Below are positions 1 to 5,099 of a DNA stretch of 5,099 nucleotides, piece by piece. The translations under genes and the position numbers were made by a program. The DNA lies in NCBI GenBank assembly GCA_016193195.1, contig JACPSQ010000051.1:1-5099 (forward strand). The letters are read 5' to 3'. The notes below the pieces were generated by a model, which saw only the letters and a list, made by a program, of their open reading frames with translations, did not search any database and was not told where the DNA came from. This DNA is from Candidatus Omnitrophota bacterium (GTDB lineage: Bacteria; Omnitrophota; Gorgyraeia; Aquiviventales; Aquiviventaceae). The stretch's first letter is position 1, and each line of letters opens with the position of its first letter.

Positions 1-402
1 CATGATGAGCTCGTCAGGCTCGGGCTGCTCGATCCCGCGTTCGTCTGGTCAGAGCGGGTCCTGATGGCCTCCGGCGTCCCGCGCTCGAAGATCACGTTCC
101 TGCCGGAGCCGGTGGATGGGACGATTCAAGAAGCCATGCGCGTCCGGGCGTTTCTCAAGGACAAGCCCCCCGCGAGCCTGGTCTTGATCACCTCGAAGTT
201 CGCGTCTCGACGGGCCCGGTTCATTTTCCGCCATGTCCTTCAGCGCCAGGCGGGCCAGGTCTTCTGCTCTCCGAGCCCCTATGACTCCTTTAACCCGGCC
301 CGGTGGTGGGCGCACCCCCGCCAGGCCCTCTACGTCGTCATGGAGTACCAGAAGCTCCTCGTCAACGCCCTCACCCTGGCCCTCGGACGCCTCACGCCCT
401 GA
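1..402 (+). CDS. DUF218 (YdcF/SanA/ElyC-like) family protein, 3' part
   Basis: This frame is open from the first base of the window, so the gene starts upstream and only its last 133 residues are visible. An in-frame ATG at 64 is inside the domain and is not the likely start. Three things point to DUF218: an EAMRVRAFLKD helix, the strand VLITSKFASRRARFIFRHVL (visible residues 61-80, matching the family's pattern of a hydrophobic strand, TS, then RRA and a helix), and a C-terminal FNPARWWAHPRQAL block followed by an EYQKLL helix, as in YdcF-like proteins. The family is a Rossmann-like fold often tied to the cell envelope (ElyC and SanA in Escherichia coli), but the biochemical activity is poorly defined. 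The histidine common after TS in many members appears to be replaced here (TSKFAS). The gene ends 10 bases from the convergent PilW-like gene, with no obvious terminator between them. Confidence 0.8.
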   Translation, partial: HDELVRLGLLDPAFVWSERVLMASGVPRSKITFLPEPVDGTIQEAMRVRAFLKDKPPASLVLITSKFASRRARFIFRHVLQRQAGQVFCSPSPYDSFNPARWWAHPRQALYVVMEYQKLLVNALTLALGRLTP

Positions 403-412
403 ATCGCGCGCA

Positions 413-1066
413 TCAATCATTTCGGAGCTTCACCTGGATCACCAATGGGACTGGTGTCGTTCCCATACTTCCCCCGGGCAGCTGCTGAGAGGTCTGCAGA
501 ATCTGGAGTTGTGCTGTCACCGTATTGGCGGGGGCACCGAGGTAGCTGAAGGAGAGCAGCCCCACGTCATTCGCGAGGACCCGCGTGGCCTGCACCGCTC
601 CCTCAGCATTCCGGATCTCCCGAACGAGCTGTGTTCCATTCAACCGATAGCGGATGCTCCAGCTTGGTTGAGCGGCCCCCCCCTGATCGAACGCGCCCCA
701 GCACACGGTGCTGGGAAGGCACGGAGGGGCTGCGTCGAATCCGAGCGGAAGCTGAAAATCCAGTTGGCTGCCGGCCGCGGTGATGGCGCCGCCCGCGTTC
801 CGGAGCTCCCGGGTCATCGCGTTCGACGCACGCCTGGCTTCTTCCTGGACGTGGACGTAGGCGTCGGACGATGCGTAATGCCTCTGGGTGGTGAGGAACG
901 TCGCAAACAACGCCGCCAGGATCAGAGCGAACATCACCACGGTGAAGGACATCTCCACCAGGGACGTCCCGTGAGCAGCTGAGTGCGGACTCGAGCCCCG
1001 CCGATCGAACACGCGGTGGGGGACCCCGCACAGGAATCGAAACGCTGGAGGCCGTCGCCGTGTCAT
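413..1066 (-). CDS. PilW-like type IV minor prepilin
   Basis: The 217-residue product has a class III prepilin signal: G33 followed by TSLVE, where the Glu is position +5 of the mature protein (E38), and then a hydrophobic helix (about residues 39-59). After the helix come an ARRASNAMTRELRNAG segment, an RYRLNGTQLVREI segment and VLANDVGLLSFSYL, the usual order in PilW-type minor pilins. A close Cys pair (C116, C122) could form a disulfide. Prepilin peptidase would cut after G33 and methylate the new N terminus; the mature protein would join the tip or initiation complex of a type IV pilus. The ATG at 1066 overlaps the TGA of the upstream PilV-like gene (ATGA), which argues for coupling and for this start. 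It gives a long, basic 33-residue leader. A GTG at 1012 (residue 19) would give a more usual 15-residue leader and cannot be excluded. The PilW assignment rests on motifs and on position next to a PilV-like gene. Confidence 0.82.
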   Translation of the reverse strand: MTRRRPPAFRFLCGVPHRVFDRRGSSPHSAAHGTSLVEMSFTVVMFALILAALFATFLTTQRHYASSDAYVHVQEEARRASNAMTRELRNAGGAITAAGSQLDFQLPLGFDAAPPCLPSTVCWGAFDQGGAAQPSWSIRYRLNGTQLVREIRNAEGAVQATRVLANDVGLLSFSYLGAPANTVTAQLQILQTSQQLPGGSMGTTPVPLVIQVKLRND

Positions 1067-1593
1067 TGCCGGCAGGTGATTAACGTGGTCAGCATGGCGG
1101 GGGAGTCAATCGCCGCTGTGTCGTTCGGCATGACCAGGAGCTCATTGGGGATGAGCTGTGTCCCGTCCCAGTCACATTCCCCGAGCGTTCGGTTCCGATG
1201 GCGCCAGCAAATCGCGATCGTCACCTGACGCGGATCGGTCCCCGTGGTCGTGGGGACCACACGCTCGTTGGCTGCCGGGTTCGGCTGGAGGCTTTTCCCG
1301 CCTCCGCCGTTGGCGGTCGTGTCGGCGAGCCACGCGTCCCAACTGGCGAAGCCCGCTGGAGGATTCACATTGGTCGCCGCGCAGGCATCTCCGCTATTCT
1401 GCAGCCGCAACCGCTCCATGACGCGGGTGGCGTCATTCATGGCCCAGGTGATGTTCCGGGCGTGCTCATTCAGGGCCGTTTGCGCCATCAGCGCCCCGAT
1501 GAGCGCCACGATCCCGAGCAAGAGGAGCGCTACGCTACCGATGAGCTCTGCGAGCGCGAAGCCGTCGTCCTGCGGTCTTGGTGAATCTGCCAT
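1063..1593 (-). CDS. PilV-like type IV minor prepilin
   Basis: The 176-residue product starts with an 11-residue leader ending in Gly, then F-A-L-A-E, where Glu (E16) is position +5 after the predicted prepilin peptidase cut. A hydrophobic helix of about 24 residues follows (ELIGSVALLLLGIVALIGAL). The next stretch (about residues 36-65) continues the N-terminal pilin helix with an NEHARNITWAMNDATRVMERLR pattern common in PilV. The C-terminal half is a small globular domain with a Gly- and Asn-rich loop (about 93-110) and four cysteines (71, 129, 140, 174), enough for two disulfides. In pilus systems PilV works with PilW and PilX in priming assembly. It is the first gene of a two-gene minus-strand unit and its stop overlaps the PilW-like start. 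No clear Shine-Dalgarno precedes the ATG at 1593, so the start rests on the short leader and the correctly placed cleavage site. Confidence 0.83.
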   Translation of the reverse strand: MADSPRPQDDGFALAELIGSVALLLLGIVALIGALMAQTALNEHARNITWAMNDATRVMERLRLQNSGDACAATNVNPPAGFASWDAWLADTTANGGGGKSLQPNPAANERVVPTTTGTDPRQVTIAICWRHRNRTLGECDWDGTQLIPNELLVMPNDTAAIDSPAMLTTLITCRQ

Positions 1594-1617
1594 TGCTGCG
1601 GTTCAGTGACATCATTA

Positions 1618-1623
1618 ATTATG
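1618..1623 (-). promoter_or_regulatory. Possible -10 element for the PilV/PilW-like genes
   Basis: On the minus strand the hexamer is CATAAT, five of six matches to TATAAT, in the only AT-rich patch of the spacer and about 25 bases before the start codon at 1593. I see no good -35 hexamer at normal distance. A 6-base inverted repeat (CTGCGG at 1596-1601, CCGCAG at 1632-1637) flanks it and could be an operator, though an arm this short is weak evidence. Confidence 0.25.
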
Positions 1624-1663
1624 CCTCATAGCCGCAGGAAACGCCAGCGTCAGGGCGACCCAC

Positions 1664-1679
1664 CGCTAAACCCTTGCCA
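1664..1679 (-). promoter_or_regulatory. Possible sigma-54 promoter for the PilV/PilW-like genes
   Basis: Read on the minus strand, the site is TGGCAAGGGTTTAGCG. It keeps the GG and GC dinucleotides at sigma-54 spacing and matches much of the TGGCACG-N4-TTGCA consensus, with differences at three fixed positions. Transcription would begin near 1653, leaving a leader of about 60 bases before the start at 1593. Sigma-54 control of pilin genes is known in some bacteria, but one near-match in a short spacer can arise by chance. Confidence 0.27.
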
Positions 1680-1733
1680 TTCGCTGAGAAATCGGGCATG
1701 CTAAAGTGGCTGGGCCTGAGGGTGTCCCAGTCC

Positions 1734-1740
1734 AGGAGGA
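1734..1740 (+). promoter_or_regulatory. Strong Shine-Dalgarno for the PilX-like gene
   Basis: AGGAGGA lies five bases before the ATG at 1746. It decides the start: the in-frame ATGs at 1674 and 1698 have no such site and would add a long leader, whereas 1746 gives a seven-residue prepilin leader ending in Gly. An imperfect hairpin (CTGGG at 1710-1714 with CCCAG at 1726-1730) sits just upstream and leaves the site exposed. Confidence 0.8.
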
Positions 1741-1745
1741 CCTAT

Positions 1746-2324
1746 ATGCCACGGAAGGAAGCAGGATTTATCCTCATCACGGCCCTGGCATTCCTCCTGG
1801 GCGTCATGACGTTCGCGACTGTGGGGACCACCCGGGCGCTGAGCGAGCGTATGGTCGCGCAACAGTTTGCGGCCCAGCAACAAGTATTCCACCTGGCCGA
1901 GGCCGGGGGCGACGAAGCGGTTCAATGGCTTCAGAGCCGGCCTTCCCCTCCGAAGTGTCCCGGCAACAACTACCCCTGCCAGTTGAGTCCGAACGGAGAC
2001 CATCGACCTTCCGGCATCGAATCTCGACTCCTTAATCAAAGATTACCTCGTGACCGTCACGGCGACGGTTCCCACCGCACCGACCCCCATCGTCTACACG
2101 CTGACGCACCGTGTCCGGACCGAGAGCTTCGCGCGATTCGCCTGGTTCGAAAACAACGATCGGAGCGATACGGGGGGCCGCAACTGGTTCATCAGCATGT
2201 CACGTATCCGTGGCCCGTTCCACACGAACGGCCAACTGAACGTGGTCGGCACTCCAGTGTTCGAGGGACCGGTGACCACCGCGGCCTCGAGCCTGAACTG
2301 TTGGAATGGCTGCCCGCCGGATAG
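1746..2324 (+). CDS. PilX-like minor prepilin, N-terminal part (frameshifted)
   Basis: After a strong Shine-Dalgarno the product begins MPRKEAG, then FILIT and a hydrophobic helix to about residue 27. The helix is followed by GTTRALSERMVAQQFAAQQQ and VFHLAEAGGDEAVQWLQSR. The helix, then T-R-x-L, then an F-x-x-AEAG-x-x-x-A helix is the hallmark of PilX N-terminal domains. The cleavage site is G7/F8 and position +5 is Thr, not Glu; loss of Glu5 is known in PilX- and GspK-type pilins. A C-x6-C pair (residues 71 and 78) follows. Only about the first 84 residues are genuine. Past about 1995 this frame turns into Arg/His/Pro-rich shadow sequence up to the stop at 2322, while the real protein continues in the next frame. 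The original gene is therefore 1746-3021 with one base too many (or two too few), about 424 residues when repaired. The gene is divergent from the PilV/PilW-like pair. Confidence 0.72.
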   Translation: MPRKEAGFILITALAFLLGVMTFATVGTTRALSERMVAQQFAAQQQVFHLAEAGGDEAVQWLQSRPSPPKCPGNNYPCQLSPNGDHRPSGIESRLLNQRLPRDRHGDGSHRTDPHRLHADAPCPDRELRAIRLVRKQRSERYGGPQLVHQHVTYPWPVPHERPTERGRHSSVRGTGDHRGLEPELLEWLPAG

Positions 2325-3021
2325 CCCGACGTTCCAGCAAGGTGCAACCTTTGGGATGCCCTCCATCCCCATGCCGAGCCCCTCCCTGGAGGACGTCCGC
2401 GACAAGGCCACCTGGAGGTTTTCAGGCGCGACGACCGTGACGCTCCTCGGGGACACGCTCCAGGTGACCAACGGCGCGGTCACAACCCTCCTCCCCCTGC
2501 CGCCTGATGGCGGGGCGCTCTTCGTGAACGGGGACCTGACGGTGACTGGGGGGCAACTCAACGGTCAGCTCACCCTGGCTTCCGATCGAGACGTCGTCAT
2601 CGCCGATCATGTCCGCTACACCTGTAACGCGGAGGATCCCCCGCTCGATCCGGACTGCATCAACCCTGCGACAGGGCAGGTTGAGTATAACGATGACCTC
2701 CTTGGGATCGTGACCAAGAGAAACATCGTGATCGCAAGGACCGCGCCGACTGACCTCGTCATTCACTCCACCCTGATGGCCGTTCAAGGGGTGTTCAAGG
2801 TAGAAAATGACGCCCAGGACCTACCGCCGAAAGGGAATCTGCACGTCTTTGGAGGCATCATTCAAAACTACATCGGCGTGACGGGGTGGTGGTGTCCACC
2901 GGGGGATCTCTGTAAAGGCTACCTGGAAGACTATTGGTACGACGAGCGGGCCAGGGATGTCTCCCCGCCCTTCTTCCCCACCACTGGGCGCTACCAAGGA
3001 ATCCTTTGGCAAGGGCAGTAG
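2050..3021 (+). CDS. PilX-like minor pilin, C-terminal part (frameshifted)
   Basis: This frame is open from 1987, just after an in-frame TGA at 1984-1986, and ends at the TAG at 3019. The only conventional start near its beginning is GTG at 2050, which has no Shine-Dalgarno and follows codons that already read as good protein (ETIDLPASNLDSLIKDYLV). It is therefore best read as the body of the PilX-like protein. From GTG 2050 it has 323 residues: a strand-rich section, a GPFHTNGQLNVVGTPVFEGPV block (about 55-75), a beta-rich repeat-like region (FVNGDLTVTGGQLNGQLTL, then VVIADHV, then NIVIA), and a C-terminal segment with YDERARDVSPPFFP. That architecture resembles the long PilX-N/DUF4900-type pilus-associated proteins, which I recall rather than have searched. 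Six cysteines occur as close pairs (84/88, 192/203, 282/288), suggesting disulfide-stabilised loops and export. It may be nonfunctional if the frame break is real. Confidence 0.7.
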   Translation: MTVTATVPTAPTPIVYTLTHRVRTESFARFAWFENNDRSDTGGRNWFISMSRIRGPFHTNGQLNVVGTPVFEGPVTTAASSLNCWNGCPPDSPTFQQGATFGMPSIPMPSPSLEDVRDKATWRFSGATTVTLLGDTLQVTNGAVTTLLPLPPDGGALFVNGDLTVTGGQLNGQLTLASDRDVVIADHVRYTCNAEDPPLDPDCINPATGQVEYNDDLLGIVTKRNIVIARTAPTDLVIHSTLMAVQGVFKVENDAQDLPPKGNLHVFGGIIQNYIGVTGWWCPPGDLCKGYLEDYWYDERARDVSPPFFPTTGRYQGILWQGQ

Positions 3022-3155
3022 ATCGATCGACCTTTCGCTTCGCGGAAGTTATGGACTTGCCCCGCCACACACGATAGCCTGCCGCGCTCTAGTTGCTGTC
3101 CCGCTTCTATCACATCTCTCTGCGCAAATCCGTAGCCGCCACGCGCAAAAACCGT

Positions 3156-3161
3156 TACAAT
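3156..3161 (+). promoter_or_regulatory. Possible -10 box ahead of the 3183-4426 cluster
   Basis: TACAAT matches five of six positions of TATAAT and lies in the spacer between the PilX-like gene and the next cluster, 21 bases before the ATG at 3183. The hexamer 17 bases upstream (TAGCCG) is a poor -35. A new transcript is expected somewhere in this 161-base spacer because the genes on either side are unrelated. The rest of the spacer shows nothing else recognisable. Confidence 0.3.
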
Positions 3162-3182
3162 AAATTCCGCGGAGCGAAATGG

Positions 3183-3449
3183 ATGGTGGATCAACAGGCC
3201 ATCACGACGATCGGGCTCATTGCGGGGACGGTGTTGCCCTTGTGGAACATCCCGCTCATCGTCCGGATCGGCCGACGGAAATCTTCACGAGATCTCAGCC
3301 TGCCATGGGCTGTCGGGGTCTTGACCTGCGTCTACCTGATGCTCCCGGCGGCGCTTGCGTCGGCGGATCTTGTGTTCAAGGTCTTCTCGGTCGTGAACGC
3401 GGTGCTCTTTACCGCCGTGGTGGTGCAGATTATCCGGTACCGCTCGTGA
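3183..3449 (+). CDS. SemiSWEET/PQ-loop-like three-helix membrane protein
   Basis: The 88-residue product has three hydrophobic segments (about 7-28, 41-58 and 64-84) and a basic loop after the first, RRKSSRDLSL. This layout, one three-helix unit with a proline in helix 1 and a KSS-x-D-LSL loop, is that of bacterial SemiSWEETs, which dimerise to carry sugars across the inner membrane. The diagnostic Pro-Gln of helix 1 is Pro-Leu here (P24-L25), so sugar transport is not assured and another PQ-loop-like role is possible. I chose ATG 3183 because GGAG at 3171-3174 lies eight bases upstream. A longer reading of the same frame from a TTG at 3093 would add 30 basic, unrelated-looking residues, and an ATG at 3179 is out of frame. 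The next gene begins three bases after its stop, so the two are very likely co-transcribed. Confidence 0.66.
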   Translation: MVDQQAITTIGLIAGTVLPLWNIPLIVRIGRRKSSRDLSLPWAVGVLTCVYLMLPAALASADLVFKVFSVVNAVLFTAVVVQIIRYRS

Positions 3450-3452
3450 CGC

Positions 3453-3911
3453 ATGCGGATCGTTTCCGGAGGCCAGACCGGCGTGGACCGTGCGGCCCTC
3501 GATGTGGCGCTCGAGCTTGGCCTGCCGTGCGGCGGGTGGTGTCCCAAGGGCCGCGCGGCTGAAGATGGCCCGCTCGCTCCTCGGTATCCCCTCCACGAAA
3601 CCCCCTCCGCCGAGTACGCCCAGCGGACCGAATGGAACGTCCGCGATTCGGACGGCACGCTGGTGTTGACCGAAGGGGAGCCCTCAGGAGGGACGGCCCA
3701 AACCATCGAGGTGGCGAGGCGTCTGGGGAAACCGTATCTCGTGCTGGACCTGACGCAAAGGCTGGAGGCGTCAGACGTTCACGGGTGGATCAGGCAGCAC
3801 CAGGTGACACGGTTGAACGTGGCAGGGCCGCGGGAGAGCAAGAGCCCCGGCATCTACGGACGCGCGTCACGCTTTCTACGGGAGGCCTTGGCGGCCTGCG
3901 GATCACCATGA
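3453..3911 (+). CDS. Putative molybdenum carrier protein (SLOG-like Rossmann fold)
   Basis: The 152-residue product matches the putative molybdenum carrier family along its whole length: GGQTGVD (6-12), GGWCPKGRAAEDG (27-39), YPLHET (45-50), RTEWNVRDSDGTL (58-70), GGT (79-81) and LNVAGPRES (121-129). The N-terminal GGQTGVDRAAL is a nucleotide-binding-type loop of the Rossmann/SLOG group, and the GGT is probably part of the ligand site. The family name comes from homology to a molybdenum cofactor carrier protein. Many bacterial members lie far from molybdenum genes and may bind another nucleotide-like ligand, and no molybdenum gene is visible here. The length is normal for the family. There is no clear Shine-Dalgarno; the start lies three bases after the SemiSWEET-like stop, and its own TGA overlaps the next ATG, so translation is probably coupled on both sides. 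Confidence 0.85.
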   Translation: MRIVSGGQTGVDRAALDVALELGLPCGGWCPKGRAAEDGPLAPRYPLHETPSAEYAQRTEWNVRDSDGTLVLTEGEPSGGTAQTIEVARRLGKPYLVLDLTQRLEASDVHGWIRQHQVTRLNVAGPRESKSPGIYGRASRFLREALAACGSP

Positions 3912-4426
3912 CGGAAGTCTCACACCTCCGGCTGAAAACGCTGGGATGGTTTGTCATGTTCCCTGTCCCGTTCATCGGGATCGTGCCATGGTGGCTGCAT
4001 GGCCATCTGGAGGGGCCCTTCCGCTGGGAGGGGGGTTGGCGGCAGTGGCTTGGCATGTGGCTGATCCTCAACGGCCTCGGTCTTGCGGGATGGTGCGTGC
4101 ACCTCTTCACGACCCAGGGGCGGGGCACGCCGGTGCCATTGGATCCACCGAAACAGTTCGTCGCGACAGGACCCTACCGCTTTGTCCGTAACCCCATGGC
4201 GCTGGGCCTGTTTCTGATTCTGGCGGGCGAATCGGCGCTGTACCAATCTCGCGCCACCTTCCTCTATATGCTGCTTGTCATCGGACTGATGCACCTCTTT
4301 GTGTGTCTGGTGGAGGAGCCGGATCTGCAGCGCCGGTTTGGCAGCTCCTATGCCGCCTATCGACAGCAAGTGCCTCGCTGGATTCCTAGGCCGATTTCGG
4401 GTGCGCATCAGCCCATGAAAGGCTAA
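3908..4426 (+). CDS. Isoprenylcysteine methyltransferase-like membrane protein
   Basis: The 172-residue product has about four membrane segments (around 13-30, 47-67, 98-112 and 117-135) and the C-terminal signature of the ICMT/phospholipid methyltransferase group. That signature is GTPVPLDPP (73-81), ATGPYRFVRNPM (86-97), EEPDL (136-140), FGSSYAAY (144-151) and VPRWIPR (155-161). In characterised relatives the GPYR-x-x-RNPM and EEP-x-L segments form the S-adenosylmethionine site. Bacteria lack prenylated CaaX proteins, so the substrate is unknown; lipids, small isoprenoids and thiols are candidates. The start ATG overlaps the preceding TGA (ATGA), which fixes it. The frame is open further upstream to 3632, but that stretch is Arg-rich shadow of the molybdenum-carrier gene. 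It is the last gene of the tight cluster, 34 bases before gltB. Confidence 0.83.
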   Translation: MTEVSHLRLKTLGWFVMFPVPFIGIVPWWLHGHLEGPFRWEGGWRQWLGMWLILNGLGLAGWCVHLFTTQGRGTPVPLDPPKQFVATGPYRFVRNPMALGLFLILAGESALYQSRATFLYMLLVIGLMHLFVCLVEEPDLQRRFGSSYAAYRQQVPRWIPRPISGAHQPMKG

Positions 4427-4460
4427 AATAAAAGGTTAAGCGTAAAAAAGGAATAGGACC

Positions 4461-5099
4461 ATGATCTGGGCCCACAGCCCACAACCCAACGGTCTCTTTC
4501 AGCCGACCGATGAGCGAGACTCATGCGGCGTAGGTTTTGTCGCGTCGATTGAGGGGGTGCCGAGCCACGAGATCGTCCGATCGGCGATCCAGTGTGTCTG
4601 CAACGTCACCCACCGCGGCGCGCTCTCAGCCGACGCCAAGACCGGCGACGGCGCGGGGATCCTCACCCAGATCCCTCATCGGTTGTTCGCCACGGTGCTC
4701 CGCGCGCTCAAGGCAGGGCCGGTTGCGCCAGGCGACCTCGGCGTCGGGGTGATCTTTTTTCCGCAGGACGGCCAGCAGCGCGCCACCGCCCAACGGATCG
4801 TTGAAACGGAAATCCTCAGCCGGGGCTTACGCGTGGTCGGCTGGCGCGAGGTCCCCACCGACCCCTCGGTGCTGGGCGATAAGGCACGCAAGACCCTGCC
4901 CCTCATCCAGCACGTGCTGGTGGATAGGCCCTCGGCCATTCCCCAGGACGACTTCGAGCGGCAGCTCTTCTTCGTCCGGCGGCGTATTGAGCAGGCTTGG
5001 GAGCGGGCGCATCTCGCGAACAGCTACATCCCCTCCTTCTCCTCACGGACGATCGTCTACAAGGGGTTGCTCGTGGCCCCGCAGCTTTCGCTCTTCTAC
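4461..5099 (+). CDS. gltB: Glutamate synthase large subunit, 5' part
   Basis: The first 213 residues of the large subunit are present; the frame runs off the window and the whole protein is usually about 1,500 residues. The N terminus shows the class II glutaminase domain. C22 in DERDSCGVGF is the nucleophile exposed when a short propeptide (here 21 residues) is removed. THRGA (50-54), DAKTGDGAG (58-66) and SSRTIVYKG (194-202) are the substrate-site and fold motifs of GltB-type enzymes. The domain releases ammonia from glutamine. The ammonia passes to the FMN/Fe-S domain, where 2-oxoglutarate becomes glutamate, with electrons from GltD/NADPH or ferredoxin. AAGGA at 4448-4452 lies eight bases before the ATG, and a second AGGA at 4455-4458 is too close. 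The AT-rich leader (TAAAAT at 4424-4429) might be a -10, but I see no -35. The small-subunit gene, if adjacent, is beyond the window. Confidence 0.97.
   Translation, partial: MIWAHSPQPNGLFQPTDERDSCGVGFVASIEGVPSHEIVRSAIQCVCNVTHRGALSADAKTGDGAGILTQIPHRLFATVLRALKAGPVAPGDLGVGVIFFPQDGQQRATAQRIVETEILSRGLRVVGWREVPTDPSVLGDKARKTLPLIQHVLVDRPSAIPQDDFERQLFFVRRRIEQAWERAHLANSYIPSFSSRTIVYKGLLVAPQLSLFY

Noticed and set aside
233..982. Long plus-strand open frame over the end of the DUF218 gene and the PilW-like gene.
   Set aside because: It is Arg/Pro/Ser-rich, has no family motifs, and lies antisense to a well-supported pilin: a shadow frame of GC-rich coding DNA.
1984..2005. Programmed +1 ribosomal frameshifting to express the PilX-like protein.
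   Set aside because: No slippery codon followed by a stop in the first frame, no internal Shine-Dalgarno stimulator at the right distance, and the first frame stays open for 300 more bases, so a lesion or assembly error is simpler.
2094..2787. Two minus-strand open frames (2094-2561 and 2422-2787) antisense to the PilX-like gene.
   Set aside because: No recognisable domains and no Shine-Dalgarno, and the plus strand encodes a coherent exported protein across the same bases.
3032..3048. Seven-pair hairpin (CTTTCGC, loop TTC, GCGGAAG) just after the PilX-like stop, a possible terminator.
   Set aside because: One pair is a T-G wobble, the stem is short, and no T-run follows, so a Rho-independent terminator is not supported.
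3632..3907. Upstream extension of the methyltransferase frame, which would fuse it to about 90 extra residues.
   Set aside because: The extension is Arg/Gly-rich shadow of the molybdenum-carrier gene; the ATGA junction at 3908 gives a normal-length family member.
1..5099. CRISPR array, tRNA/rRNA gene, insertion sequence, phage or defence system.
   Set aside because: No spaced direct repeats, cloverleaf sequence, transposase or integrase motifs, or terminal repeats were seen on either strand.

Overview
The window is GC-rich, densely packed bacterial chromosome with coding on both strands. It contains a Gram-negative type IV pilus minor-pilin set and the start of a bacterial-type glutamate synthase. 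The style (ATGA overlaps, PilV/PilW-like pilins, a long PilX-like protein) suggests an environmental, perhaps uncultured bacterium such as Nitrospirota or Methylomirabilota (NC10). That placement is an impression only; no taxonomic marker lies in the window.

Layout: (1) 1-402, plus strand, is the 3' end of a DUF218 (YdcF/SanA/ElyC-like) envelope protein gene. It converges on (2) a minus-strand pair, 1593 down to 413, that encodes a PilV-like and then a PilW-like prepilin. These two are joined by a 4-base ATGA stop/start overlap and are probably translationally coupled. (3) A 152-base divergent spacer (1594-1745) holds candidate minus-strand promoter elements and, on the plus strand, a strong Shine-Dalgarno. 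(4) 1746-3021, plus strand, is a PilX-like long minor pilin gene broken by a one-base frame change near 1987-2005. The two halves lie in different frames but clearly make one protein. (5) 3022-3182 is a non-coding spacer with a possible promoter. (6) 3183-4426 is a tight plus-strand cluster: a three-helix SemiSWEET/PQ-loop-like membrane protein, a putative molybdenum carrier (Rossmann/SLOG-like) protein, and an isoprenylcysteine-methyltransferase-like membrane methyltransferase. Its genes are separated by 3 bases and by an ATGA overlap. (7) From 4461 to the window end runs the start of gltB, the glutamate synthase large subunit, with its class II glutaminase domain.

The pilin genes would supply minor pilins that initiate or cap a type IV pilus or related pseudopilus. 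No major pilin, FimT/GspH, PilY1 or assembly ATPase is present, so the machinery must be elsewhere. The cluster at 3183-4426 looks co-transcribed, but no known pathway links its three products. gltB follows after 34 bases and could be read from the same transcript or from its own promoter. I see no RNA gene, CRISPR array, insertion sequence or convincing novel system. The most notable points are the frameshifted PilX-like gene, the split orientation of the minor pilins, and the unexplained three-gene cluster.
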